From Cinnamomum chago (taxonomy: Eukaryota > Streptophyta > Magnoliopsida > Laurales > Lauraceae), in contig CP142456.1 in the NCBI GenBank assembly GCA_038049695.1, positions 73,059,922 to 73,123,921 on the forward strand: a stretch of DNA of 64,000 nt. The letters are read 5' to 3'. A program made the translations under genes and the position numbers. Shown piece by piece: positions 35,702-50,000 of this stretch. The stretch's first letter is position 1. Each line of letters begins with the position of its first letter. The notes beneath the pieces were generated by a model that searched no databases, was not told the DNA's origin, and saw only the letters and a list, made by a program, of their open reading frames with translations.

Positions 35702-38213
35702 CCAGTTGCGTTATTGCATTCTCTACAGAGCTACTAAGGGCAATTATCTCTATACCAGAAATCAACACCTTTGCCAATGGTTAAAATATAACTAGACATA
35801 GACTCCCTCTTGTCCAAGTCACCATGCCCAGAGGCAACCATACAACCATGTAGTTCAAAAAATAACAACCATGCGACAAAATGGTGTAGCAAATATTTTT
35901 TATGTACCCAAATTCCTCTTATTCACTTGTCATAACAGGCATACCATGATGACTTAGGAATCTAACTATGAGACAAATGGCGATCCATCTCTAGTCTCAT
36001 AAATCTCGTATTAAAGTATCTTATGCACGATGAGGATGTCATGCATTATGCTCCTCCCACTATTTGATCACGGCTTCAAGTGCAGAGCTTCAATTGCAGT
36101 AATAACTGGTAAGACCAGGTCGATCCACATGGAGCTTTAGAAATAAGGCTTTCCAACTCTGTCACATGCCCTAAATAAAATCTAATTTTAGCCTAAAATT
36201 TAGAAAAGTACATTCATCATTCCTACTTTAAACTAAAATTAAATACATTTCCAAAAATAAAATTTCCTAAATCTAAAAACCTAATCTAAAATGAATCACA
36301 AGTTGCTACAAAAGAACACACAAATTAGAAACAATCCAAAAATAAAACTTACCAAAAATAAAACTAAGAAGCTAAATTAAAAAAAAATGAACCTAAGTTA
36401 GAAACCAAATCAATCAAAACATGCTCAACATAGATTAGTAACAAATCAAATCACTCAAAAAGAAAACAACCTACTTTCTAAAATTAGCATGCAAACCTTA
36501 CTAAATTAGTTTCCTAAATTATAAACTAGGTTAGTCAATTAGGGTTAATATATTTCCTAAGTTAGTGAATTGAGTTAATCAACTCCCTAAAGTTAAGGAC
36601 TTTCCAAATAAATAAAGATTTTCAAATCTTAACAAATTTAGAAAGCACTAAGTCAATCATACCTTATGTTAGAATTTCCAAATCTTAAGAAACTTCCTAA
36701 GTTAAAATCTTCAATTAACAAAAATTAAAAAGATCTTTTATTTGTGAAAATTATCTAAATAATGTAAAACACAAAATCAAAAACTAATCCTAAAGTTAGA
36801 AAGTTAGTAATGCAATGTATGCCATGAGATGTTAGAAAATTCTAAGTCTAGAAAACTAATATGCAGGGCTGTTTTTATGCATGATTTTTCCTAATCTAAT
36901 GCAACCTAAAACTGAGTTTATTGGCTAGATTTTGAGCTACAATGATGTATGAATCAAATAAAAAAAAAAAAAACCAGAAGTGGAAAACGAATTTAAAACG
37001 AATGAGATATGAGTGTATGATCATGACCTAAAAAAAAAAACTATGCAGAAATTCTGCACACAGGTGGGTCCGACCAGCCATGTTTGAGCCACTGGTTCAC
37101 CATCTTTCCAAAATTATTTTTGTTTGAAATTTGGGGGTTTAAAAATAAACTGATCAAACTTTAATTTCCCAAAGTTTCATTGAAAAATAATGTGTTTTGA
37201 TCAAGTTTCTAATCGCAAACTTTTTACACAAAATCTGTCCTGAAATTCCTGCAACAATGTGCTGAATTGTGGACTTTATATTCAGATCCAGATTTCCCAA
37301 AAATTATTTGGCCGAGATTATTGACTCAAATCTCTGATTTTTCTTGCTTATTCAATTTCAAACTCCGATTCCGGCAACTTAAACATATCTAAACTCCACC
37401 AATATGAATATGCATGCAATGCTAATTAGTACCAACCATAAACTATGCATAAAAATTCACATAAACATATAAGAAGCAAAAGAAGAAAAGAAAACAACAA
37501 ATGATTGAATTTAAATGTGTGGTGTAAAAAAAAAATGTGTGGATTGCCTATGTAATTGAAAAATTATGAATTGAAAATTTATTTTAATCATGAATGCCAT
37601 GATCTTAGAATTTCAAAATCATCTTAGGCATTGATAGGTTCATATTTTGGAAAACACTTTTTGGATTTATTTAAACATGAAACCAAGCATGACTTCCATG
37701 ACCTAAAATCCCACTTTGAAAATCACTTTCATTTCAAAAAATCTGCTAGTAGATCACCAGTAGGTCAGCAGGAGTTCAGCCTACCTGAGGTCGGCTAGCC
37801 GCCTGTATATGTTAGTGACCGTTAGAATATGACCGTTAGACGTCGGCTAGTGGCCCAAAGAGCCGTTGGAACCTTTTTTTACTATATATTTGAACCTATT
37901 CCTTGGGTTTTGAGCCAACACAATTGAATCTTTTGAGGTGTTTTGGAACCTAAGGAAGGAGAATCAATTAAGGAAGGCTTATGGGTCACTTAATTGGAAA
38001 GCAAAAGCTTGGATTCATTAGTAAAATCAATCTAAGTAAGCTTTGATTTCCTTATCATATATTAAATGCTTTGTTTAAATTATTGATAAATTAATTTTAG
38101 CATGTTAACTATGATTAGTTGAATCCATTACATGCATTTCACTTTTAACATCTATCATATATTATAAGGGGCCGACTCCAATACAGGAACACTGCAACAT
38201 AATACCATGTCCC

Positions 38214-38559
38214 ATCAATCTCTATAAGCCCAAATTCCTTAGGCTCTCCTCCTTAACACAAATAGTGTGAGGACCCTCCCCAAAACGAATCTTCTATTGC
38301 CCTAGTCTCCAATGCTTCCTCCAGGAAAGCTAGGAGAGGCAAATTTAAGGGAGCAGTAGTTGCTTTAGGACCTACTACAAGAAATTTAAGAGGTTGTCCT
38401 CCGCCCCAGGAGACCTTCATGATGTCTTTGTTAAAGGTTATGGATATCTTCTCCTTCTCTTTGTTGAGTCCTCAGATGTTTTGTCATTATGGTTGATTTT
38501 CTCAGCCCATATATATTTCCCTTTGCTTTTAATACAATTTACCTTATAGAAAAAAAAAA
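38214..38559 (+). mobile_element. LINE-like 3' tail with internal 142-bp loss, unit 3
   Basis: Poly-A ends at 38559; flanked by CCATGTCCC (38205-38213) and CCATGTACC (from 38560). Same deletion junction as unit 2. Confidence 0.42.
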
Positions 38560-39768
38560 CCATGTACCTTCCCAATTCCCCGTTTCAGTACATGCCACGC
38601 ACTAATGACTATGGTTTACCTTTCTTATTAATGACTTCTAGAAGCCATATAAAGCACCTTTATAGCTAGGCTGACACCAAGGACTTTATGTTTGTTAACC
38701 TTTTCATATTTTTTATATAAACTTTTTTCTCATGCGCGTGATTTTTTTTATGCCTGTTGCTCAATCTTATTTAAATTTTATATATGTAAATTCTTTTTCA
38801 ATTCATCGTCATTGCTAAGAAATTAATGTGTTATTCAGAAATCAATGTGTTATTCCTACATTCACATATATATTGAAATAAACGTACGTTAATGGAATGA
38901 TCTATATTAAACTGTTTAGGACAAAACTTGTTAGGTAAAACAAAAGTATCCCACTTTAGATGCCTTTTGTTTTTCTGAAGATAACAATACGTACTACTAG
39001 ACCATCCTTTTCTAAAATAAGTTAAAATAAAAAATATATATTTATGTGCATGTATGTATGTATGTATGTTCAAGGGGAAGCAGTTGGCCCTCTGTTTTTC
39101 GAAAATGGATTTCAATCTATGTTTAATAAATCCACAGTAAACACACATTTACTGCTGAGAAGACATTTGAAAAACATTAAGGGGAAAATGAAAGATATTT
39201 ATTGATTTAGAAATGGTTACATAGGATCCCATTGTGGAAAACTTGCCGTGCACTAACTAATAAGTATATCTTGGGTGATTATATAGAGGATGAGACATGA
39301 CTGAAGTAGGAGTAAAATGGGTAAGATTTGTATTGAAGGCCTATTTTAAACTTCCATTTACTTGGCTCAAATAATCACATTCAAAGAATAAATCCAGATG
39401 AAGCTTATTAGTGTATGTTACTTGTAGATGTAGTGGTGATAACTTCAAAACAATAAATCAAGTTAATGGAAAATAACTTGCAAAAGCACTTTTTACTTAG
39501 GGTTTATTTGTTTTCATTGAATATACATAGGAATCAATGGTCAAATGAGATTTTCAAACAAGGGTTATTAAAGAGCCAAGGGCGAAGAAAATGAGGTGTG
39601 AGGTGAAAGATGTATGGAAGCTATCTATATGGGACCCTGACTTTCATACTATATATTTAAATTAATGAGGGCTGGATATTCACCTTTGACATTTCATTTT
39701 TAACGACTTATATAAATATACTCTTAAAATTCTTAGGAATTCAATTACATGAACCACACAAGCTTTTA

Positions 39769-41214
39769 GGGCCTGTTCTTTACAACAATTCATAGAGTTT
39801 TTCTCTGGAAAATTTCAAAATCTCCGACAGCTATACCCTAATGTGGAATTCCTAAATCCTCCTCTTGAATGGAACATTTGAAATTCAAGAAAAATGCATA
39901 GAGATTCCCATCATTAATTGGGAACAAATGTAACATCATATACTTAACACCATTTCGTCTCTGATAAAAAAAGATTTCTTTGATCACTCAACTAACATTC
40001 TGAATATTTTATGCCTAGAAAATGGATATTAAATGTTTCTATGCAAGATTGAGGGCCTACTCATTTAAGGATGAGTTAGAAAAAACACCACCTTAATCCA
40101 AATCAAACATGCGAGATTACAAAGATAGCAAGTGTAAACCACATAACGTACTGAGTAGAAGCACTTGATGTAACAACTCTCTCCGTTTTAATTTCTTATT
40201 AACTTCTTAGGGTAACACGAGGAGGAGTATGTTTATAATGATGCATTTTTAATAGCATTTTAGAATCTTAAATCCACAATTTCCTCTTATGTAGTGCAAT
40301 GTGGTGATCATCATATCACGAGTTTTGAAAATAGCACTTATATTTTTCATTTATAAAGATTGATTCTAATTGTGATTTTGACAATCCCATTATAATTCAT
40401 AAAAGATGTTATTTGTATTATATTACATGTGCTAGACGCCGGTAGGTTAATTAAGCTAGTCTTAAAGATTTTTGAGATTTTCACAATTGATAGTGCAGTT
40501 TTTAAAGACTTGTTTCTTTGCAAGAATTTCTGACAGGAATTTAGGCTGTCTGTGAATTCCTGAATTGTAGTCGGAAATTCCATGTTCACTTGCTTGCATT
40601 CCCAGCATTTGAGGCAAGTAGTATTTTGAAATTCCAAAAAAGTGGACTTCCCAAATGCTAGCCTTGACTCCAGCATTTACAAATTCAAGCATTCTGAGAG
40701 GCTTGTTGGAACTTCGGCTCTCCCCCAACGATTGATTTTAATCTTCTCCTCTATTCTACTGTAACAAAATCAAGTCCAGACATCTTCTTCCTCCACCCTC
40801 CTTTCATATGTTTGCCTATTTTTCTCTTTTTTTTTTTTTTTTTTGCTGCATGCTATTTTTTCTAGAGGGTTTTGATGGAATGGAAAGAAGAAGGGTTTTT
40901 TGGGGTCTTAATGGAATGGAATCGGTGGGTTCTCTTAGATCTGAACCGGATGGTAAGTGACAGGGGCTATTTGGTTGGATGGATGGATTGATTTGTGGCT
41001 TGTGTTGGCTGAGAGATGAAGAAATTCAAATGGATATGAAGTCGAAAATTTTTGGAGTTTAGGTAGCCTGAAATTCTCAGGGAGGAATTTTGGCCTAAAA
41101 GAAACAAGAAATTTAGGAATACCAGAATTAATAGGACTTTAAAATTCCACCATCTCAAATTCTACAGGTTCCAACATACATGAATTCTAAAAATTAATGC
41201 AAAGAAACAGGCCC
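39769..41214. mobile_element. Non-autonomous DNA transposon candidate, unit 3
   Basis: 1446 bp with GGGCCTGTT ends, as in units 1 and 2. Confidence 0.45.
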
Positions 41215-41606
41215 GAAAAGTTAAGCAAAGAAATAATGTGAAACTTTCCCTTGTCCTTCACCATATTTCTCTTATTTCTATTGGCTGAGTTGTTATTTCA
41301 TTTTCTGGGTCCCTTTTCTTTTCCAACTTCAACGTAAAACTACTCGTGGATAGGATCAACATCATGTCAGAATTGTTTATTACCATAGGAACATTCCATT
41401 TCACGAGGAGTACTGTCTAGAGTTTATTAGACATTCTCACCTAAAAAAAGACAACATATTTTTTTATGTGGCTCACCTCGCTTCTCCTACATAGTTGGCA
41501 CCAATCTATTTCACAATAATTTTATATGTACTTGCTAGTAAGAGTTGGAATATAAAAAGAATCGATTAATTTAAAGAAGATTGTACTTTGTGGCTAATTT
41601 TTATTG

Positions 41607-41706
41607 GATTGTTGTAGCTCAGCTAGTTAGGGTAAATGTCAGAATGCACGAGTTCAAATGAACAATTGTGTTCCGCTCAAAGGAGAAAATTCACCAGTTA
41701 ATATCA
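41607..41706 (+). mobile_element. SINE-like / tRNA-derived segment, unit 3
   Basis: A box-like TAGCTCAGCTAG begins at 41615. Confidence 0.4.
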
Positions 41707-43834
41707 AGATAGTTATGAATTAAAAGTCGTCAGAAGTTTGGGTTTCTCTTGGATTATTGATGGAAATTAATGAAAAAAATAAAAATAGGAAAGGAATAAA
41801 ACATATTTGAAATCTTCACTCATATTGAAATATTCTTACTTTTAACGGTGTTTTTCACTTTCGTGCTGCACTTTTTGCTTAGGGGCTTGGTTTGGATAGG
41901 TGATTTTTGTGGGAGTGGTGGTCTCAGTGAAAAAAAAAATGAAAAACAAGCTTTTCCTAAATTTTAAGCAATCCTAAAAATTCTAATCTTGTAAAAGGGG
42001 CTTCAATTAAAAAGTAAAACCGAAGAACCACAAATAGCCATTAAATAGTTTATTCGTAGATTAGAAAAACTAAAAGCAAGAAAAATCACAAGACTTGGAA
42101 AGAGTAAGTTTAGATGAGTAAAATGAAGTTTGACTTAGGTGAGGAAGCTTTTGGGTGAAAAAAATAGCCACAAGTGAGGTAGGAAGGTGTCACGTCCCCA
42201 GAACCCGATTAGAGAATAAACCGGATCCTTAGAGTGAAATTTAGGACTAATTAGAATTTTTGTCCTTTAGGCCCAAGGATCATAAGTTCGCTGTGAGGAT
42301 ATAATATTTCAAGCCTCATGTATAATAAGAATTGCGAAATTCATACAAATCTAGGCATATGGAATATCAACAATGGATAATGACTTCATTTAATAATTAA
42401 AGTTGCACAAAAGAATAAACAAAACTAACCAAGGAGTTAATTAATTACACTGGCACTACTCTAACACTAGAAGAAACTCGCTCATTATCTAAACCCACTT
42501 AAATATCTAAAATATAAATAATTATAATAATAATAAAATAAACGGGTCAATGGGCCTACTATTGGGCCCAACTGACCCAGTAAGGTCTTGGACCTTATAG
42601 AAAGTGGCTACCCAGATTTTTATTTTTTTCCATTTCTATTAAACATTACAGGGCTGGACGGATTGATCATTAGACATTACAATCTTTTCATTGAGCTTTC
42701 AAACCGGTACCAACGGATGGATCAAAAACTTTGACAAGGAGAAGTTGATGCTACACTTGGCCTGAAATCTAGCCAAACATCTTGACATCTAAAATACATA
42801 CGCCAGAAATTCAAAATCAAGAAACCAGACGTCTAGAGTTGCGTTTAGATGTCAGGGGACAAGAAATCTAAAGATGATAGATGCCTAGGTTAATGTGAAG
42901 CAAAAGTTCCTTGTAGGGGATTTTATCGGAAAAACCCCCTTAAATTCGGTGGAGACCAAAAACTAGAATGGTCATAGAGGCTCTTTTCAGTTTTTTTCTT
43001 TCTTTTATTGTATCGAGTAGCAATATTGCTGCTCCTCTGTAAATATTGCTGCTCATTGAGTCACCTTCCTTCTTTTCTACTTTGCATGTCCACTATTCAC
43101 TCATTCAACTAAGTAATGACGCACCTTGTTCTCTTAAATTATCTCCAAACTTCAAATCAAGCAATCAATACTGCAAACGACCCAAATTATTATTGAATCA
43201 AGAGCACTCGTTTAAATTAAACAAACAACCCTTTGCCCCAAACGAGGAGACTTCCAGCTCAGAGCCATAAATATTCCTTTAGTATTACTTAAATTACAAA
43301 AACAAATACCTGGGATTTAGTAGAGGAGAAACTTCTCTAGCCAGAGAACTACACGACCAGTCTAGTTCTATGGGCCCCACATACGCCCGCATTTGATCAA
43401 TGCAGCTCCATTCGCAGTCTTTAGTCCCCATGATTTAGCACCATGTGCAACTTTGTGGTCATCAAACCTTTCTTCGTCATTGGATTGAATTTCAATTTTC
43501 AAAATATCTACAGTTAAAAGACCATTAAATCTTAAGACTCTTAAATCGAGGACTACAATTGACATTTTGCATGACCCTTATCGGTAAAAAGACCTTTCGC
43601 ATCTACCTCTAATGGCACAAACGCATCCAAGTGGGCCCCACGAGCTGGACTACAAGCAGAGTATGTGGTCTGCTCGTAGGTGAAGATTTTGATCCTTTAA
43701 TTAGTAGGATTGGTTTTCTGTTAAATACTTCAGAAGAAAATTGGTCTCCTCTAGCAAACAATCTCTTTTGGATTAGTAAACGGTTGCGACTGCTGAGTAT
43801 TTAGGTAAAACATTCCTTTTGTGATTGAAACTAA

Positions 43835-43842
43835 TATAAATA
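43835..43842 (+). promoter_or_regulatory. TATA box of terpene synthase copy D
   Basis: TATAAATA, with the ATG at 44023; spacing equals copies B and C. Confidence 0.5.
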
Positions 43843-44022
43843 CCAAGTTTTATAGCTAGCCAGACAGCTCAACGGCCTTAGCAAAAAACCCTTTTTGCTT
43901 GTCCTCTAGCAAACACATCCCTTTCCCACACACCTTTTAAATACCCAGCCATGCCATGCTTTGATATATTCATACACATTTTAAATCAGATTTCCTTACA
44001 CACACACACACATTCTAGCAGT

Positions 44023-47000
44023 ATGGCTTCCCTAAGTTCCTCTCCTGTTGCTTCAGCCCTCCATCCCACACCTCTAAATACAAACAAAAATGGTGCTGAC
44101 CGTCCATCACCATTTCATCCTTCTGTTTGGGGAGATTACTTCCTTTCTTACTCCGACGGTCACGAGGTATATATTCACACATTCTTTGTTTTGAGAAATG
44201 ATCGCATGATGATGATTTTATACATGTCATGTCAACTACCGTGAGGCTCATCTTTGTTTGATCCAAGTCATTCATATCATGCAACTTCTCATGACGAGAA
44301 AGTCTCTCCAACTTTCATTCCATTAACTGGTTAATACGCAAATGTAAAGCAAAAGAGAGCTTGTTATGTTTGTGTATGTTTGTTTGTTTGTTAGATCCAT
44401 TGTAGCGAAGGGATTTTTACAGTTTAGTATCTCTTAAACTTAATTTGCACATGAAAATGTTACTAAAGACATAAAAAAATGTCACCAAAGTAACTTCACT
44501 GTATTTTATCTTTTCTAATTTTTGACAGTCTTGCCCATTCTTTGATCTGTGTTTTAACTTTTGAGGCTCTTTTTACCAAAATAAATAAATAAATTTTGAG
44601 GCCCTGAAGTGATTGAAGTATTATGTTGCAAGTAGGTTAACTTGTGTGATCGGGATTTAACCCCATCATTTATTACATTATAAGTTGTTTAGTTTGATCC
44701 CATCATATTCCTAGACCTTAAATGACCCCTCTACATTCCTGCTCAAGGAGGTTGTTTTGTTTTCCACCCCAGCCAAGGGGGCTGGGACCTACAATAGCAC
44801 CTGGCACCCGCACACGTGAGAAGAAAGCCCGCACAAATGAACAGAGAGTCTGCGTACACATGGAAAGGGAGTGTAAGCAGCTGAAAAGGGGTAACTTAAA
44901 AAAGGATCGAACTTTAGGTAGCTGAATGAGATTTGGAGTTGCCAATCAAGCAACCCCTTGTACTCAAGAAAGTTGGGTCCCAGTGCAGTTGGCTGCAGTA
45001 AAAAAAAAAAAAAATCTTGTCAGGGCTGAAAAATGATAACGGGCTTTATTTTTAGAAGATAACGTCAGCCAGGTCAACACAAATCAGATGCATCTTATCC
45101 ACCATTCTCCATGGGATATTTCCATCCGTCCTCAAAACATGATAGAACGTGGGGTATTAAGCAGGCCCCACAAGGAGGCCCTCCCTTATATAGATTTGCA
45201 AAAAAGCATCACTTTTCTCATCTATCTTCCATGATAGAAATTATTATTTTTACCAACTAATCACTTTTAATTTGCAATGGGACATGGACAGAAAATAGAT
45301 GCATGGACTAGCAAGGTTGGAGAGTTGAAGGAAAAAGTGAAGAGGATGCTAATCACATCCAAGGGATCAGTTGAAGAAACGATCATGATTGATGACATCC
45401 AACGACTTGGAGTGGCCTATCACTTTGAAAAGGAGATCAACGACGCATTGGAACATATATATGAGGCCAATGTTGATTATGATGATCTAAAAACAGTCGC
45501 TCTTCGATTCCAATTACTGAGGCAAAAGGGCTATAACATCTCTTGTGGTAAAACTTCTTCACTATTTTATATCACTCATTCTTGGCAAACTGAACAACAA
45601 ACAAAATAATTAGATATATGTGGACATTTAATTACCAAAGGTAAGTGTGTCCCGCTATGGGGCCTATCGATATTTTATCCGGTAGGTATGATACAATATG
45701 ATTATTGTATCAATGGATCAACCTTAGGAAATTGAAATCATTAATTATTTGATCATGAACTAGATGTATTCAACAAGTTCAAAGACAGTGAAGGCAATTT
45801 CAAGGAAAGTTTATGTAGTGATGTGGAGGGCCTGTTAAGTCTCTACGAAGCGGCATTTTATGGCACACATGGAGAAGATACATTGGATGAGGCCATCTCT
45901 TTCACAGGAGGACAACTTACGTCTCTCATGACCCATCTTGATGGTCGTCTTGCAGCACAAGTAGGTCATGCGCTTGAGCTACCTATGCGCAAGCGCATTC
46001 CAAGGCTAGAAGCAAGATCTTATATCTCACTCTTCCAGCAACAGAAGCAGCCAAATGATGTTCTCCTAGAGCTTGCAAAGTTGGATTTCAATTTGGTACA
46101 GTCAATGCATCGAATAGAGCTAAAGGAGCTGACAAGGTAAGTATCAACAAACCACACTTATATAGCACCAACATATATCACTTCATTTATCTTATTATAT
46201 GTAAATGAGACTGAGGGGCTACTCCTAAGCAGAAAAAAAGGCTATGATGATGACCGAACAATTTGTTGGGGCTTATCTAGAAGCATGCAAATCAATTGGA
46301 GTAGGGGGTGGAAAGATCTATGCATGCATAAAGGAAGGCCCTACAATCAATACAATCAAATTATTATAGATATAAATTTTTGGGCCCACCTAACTATGAT
46401 GCATGCGTCTCGCTTGGGGGATCGAATGATCCACGCAAGGTGAGCTCATTTGTGAAATCTCATGTACTTAATCCAACATGTTCGCCCCTTGATCTGTAAC
46501 CCTAAATTTAAAGATTTTAGCGGGAACAATTTTCAATTACAATCCTATGGTCCAGTCCATTCAAATCATTGTCAACCCGTGGGATCACGTGGGGCCCTAG
46601 GTGAGCCCCATTGGTTGTCTCACACCGAGAAAGTCATTCACACGAGCATTTCAATCTGCATCGTTTTTTTTTTTCGATTACTACCTTATTCTAAATACGT
46701 CATTGATGTTAAAAGAAAACACCATTTGTAAAAACTTTGAACAAATACATATGACACAAATTGTGAGTCATTCTTAATTGTTGGTTTCATGTGTTAATTT
46801 GATACACTGTGCAATTTTCACAAACGTGACTCTCACGCAGCTCCAACATTCGAGTTTTAGTCAAAGCCTTTAATTTAGGGGATCCTGCTTTTATGGACAG
46901 CATCGATTAAAAATTCACACCATTCATATGTGGGGAGTCCCTTAAAAGTAAAAAGCCCATGACAGTACATCTATGATGCTAAAAAACGACATGGATACGG

Positions 47001-50000
47001 CATGTATACGCCATGGACACATCAAAGACATGAATTTTACATATAAAAAGTAAAGTTTCGGAGATGATGGCACGATTTGTAGCCCATTTTAAAAGTATTT
47101 GTGCATAAAAAATACATATTAGTTTTGGTTTTGATTGAGATCAAAGTGTTACTTGTAGACCACACAAATTTCTCATTCCAATAATAATGTGGCTTATGCT
47201 GTTATCTTCTGTAGGTGGTGGAAGGACATAGGCCTTGCAGCAAAGTACCCTTTTGCAAGAGATCGATTGGTAGAAGGCTACTTATGGACATTGGGTGTAT
47301 ATTTTGAACCACAATATGCCCGAGGCAGAAACATAGTTGTGAAAATGTTTAAGCTTGCGTCAATCATTGATGACATTTTTGACGTTGATGGTAGATTTGA
47401 GGATCTCAAAGTATTTACGGATTCAATCCATAGGTTTGATATTGTGCTCTTCTCTGCTGCTGGAACCAATGGAACCAAGGGGGCTGGCAGGGTGGCCCTG
47501 CCATAATTTCTGAAAAGCCCCTATTTCTTTAGAAAATCTTATAATTTTTTACAGTTGGCCCTCCAAAATTTCTGAAAATCCTTGTTTTCCCCAGAAAATT
47601 TCGTAATTTTGTACATATGGACCCCTCAATATTCTAGGAAAAACCTTGTTTTTCTTTAAAAAAATTATAATTTTTTACATGTCGACCTCCAGAATTTTAA
47701 AAAAAGCTACTATTTATTTTGAAAACTACATGCATTTTTCATATGCGGGCCCCCCAAATTTCTTTCTACTTAATGGCCCCGCAATGAAGAATTCTTGGGT
47801 TCGTCCCTACTATTTTCCTTCTCCTCCATTTGTTTTAAGCTTGAGATGTCGATGAAATAACTAGTAATAGACCATATTTTTAGGTTGCACATTGTCTGTT
47901 ATCAATATGCACAAGGGGGTCATGTTTTATAAGCATAGTTCTAAAACTCATCTTGAGTTGCCCGAGTTAGGGCAAGTCGGCACAATATGAGATCAGCAAG
48001 TTAAATGAGTTACATGAGCCTGACTGACTCTGAACAAGTTATGAATGAGTTACATGATCTACGTTACAAACCATATGCTCCCAATTCAATGTAATGCGCG
48101 CACAATCCACATTAGGAATATTTGATTCCTGATGGGTCAACTTCTTTTTATACTCATAAGAAGTGTGTTTGCAGAGGAAGGTTGTAATTAAATATGTTTT
48201 TTGGTAGACGTTGTAACTAAATACTTAATGTTTCAGGTGGGATCTCAGTGCCATGGATCAACTTCCGGAATATATGAGGCCTTGTTTTCTTGCAGTTCTA
48301 AATACCGTCGATGAAATAGAGGAGGAACTGATGCCCGGAGTAAAGTTCTGCCGTACTGATTACTTGAAACATGAAGTACGACGTACACGTAGAACTGGAA
48401 ATTCTTTTTAGTATCTTTTTTTTTGTTCAAAATTATTTAAAGGAAAGAGCCATCCTTGATGGGCCAAGCTATCAAGTTTGGGTTCAATCTCATGCCTCTA
48501 ATCATTTGATCCGTGGCCCTTAAGTTTAATGCATGATATATTAATGAAAATTTCTTGACCCTAGATCCAACGATCCATTCCATTCGCAACATTATTTGGG
48601 GTGGGGGGGTCCGTGCCTATCACCAATCCAAACCATCCATACACACGGACCCCCCTATACAAATAAATTCTCAAAAATCCCCTACCTCAAAGGGGAGTTT
48701 CTGCCCCTATCTAATAGCCAATGATGTGTTAGTATTTTAAGAAATCCACCTTTGCAGGAGAGAATTTTGGTTAGAGAATCGGATATGTGTATTTCTGATG
48801 ACACGTGTCTCACTTTTATTGGGTAAAAGAAGGGCATTTTTTTAGAAAAACACCTGGGGAGTTTTGTAGCATAACTATATATATCTATATAGCAAGGCTC
48901 TCCTAAGCTAAAGCTTAGGGTAAAATTTCGTAAGCTCAAGCTTGTGGGGCCCACCTTTGGTCCATCCAGATGGACCAAACACATGACCCTCTTAAATTGC
49001 ACATGTCCACGAACTTTTGGTCAGATCCAAATTTACTGGACCATTGGATCGACTAGGTATCGATCCAAATGGACTGTTGACCATGAAACTTTTGGGCCCA
49101 TATAGAGATGATAGAAATTACGGTTGGGAATAATTCTTTGCAGAGAGGAAGATCACAGGGAGCCCTTAAAAACCCCCCATCCCCATCCCCATGTGGGTCC
49201 CCTAGTGGCCCCCCCCCACGCACTTGAGCCTACCTTATCCTAAGCTTGAGCTTAGGAGAGCCTTGCTCATATATATATATTTATATATGTATATATGGGG
49301 CCAGATCTCCTAAGTTGTAGTTTCGCTTATGCTAAGTTGAAACAATACTGGTCCCATAAATCAAAGTCGATTATCGTTGTTTTTTGCATGATGATCGTAT
49401 CTAAAATCAAGATAAATCCAATCTGAACTGGATTTTCCAATTTCATCATGTAAAAAATAGATATAATTAACTTTGATTTATGAGACAACACTATTCTAGC
49501 TTAGGATAAGCTAAGCTGCAGCTTAAGAGAGCCCTGCTCCCTCTCTCTCTATATATATAAACACATACACACATACATACATACATATCGGGAGATGCTC
49601 CTATGAGAGCATCTCTCAACTTACTATGAGAGATAAGGTGGGGGCCCTCACATCCATATATACTGCCAACAACTTAAATGTGAGGGCCCCCACATTTCTC
49701 TCTTATAGTAAGGTGAGAGATGCTCTCATAGGAGCATCTCCCATATATATATATATATAGGGAAATATTCAAGTGAGAATTAGTTCTCACCTATTATATG
49801 AGAACTTTTTTGCGGGGCCCAACTAGCTACCCATCCAAACCTAGCAACCAATAGGGAACCCCTGGATAGTCACTAATCCCAAGGATTGGCAAACATCCGA
49901 ATGGATTGAACCGTTTGATCGAGGGCAGGCTGAATATTTTCTTGAATATGAAGCCATTAAACTTGTGGGCCACGGATGAACGGGTTAGGGGCATGGGTTT

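Larger units (their letters stand above)
34539..44022. other. Intergenic region between copies C and D
   Basis: Same content and order as the preceding intergenic region; no gene found. Private change: CATATAAAGCACC near 38655 where other units read AAGTACC. Confidence 0.6.
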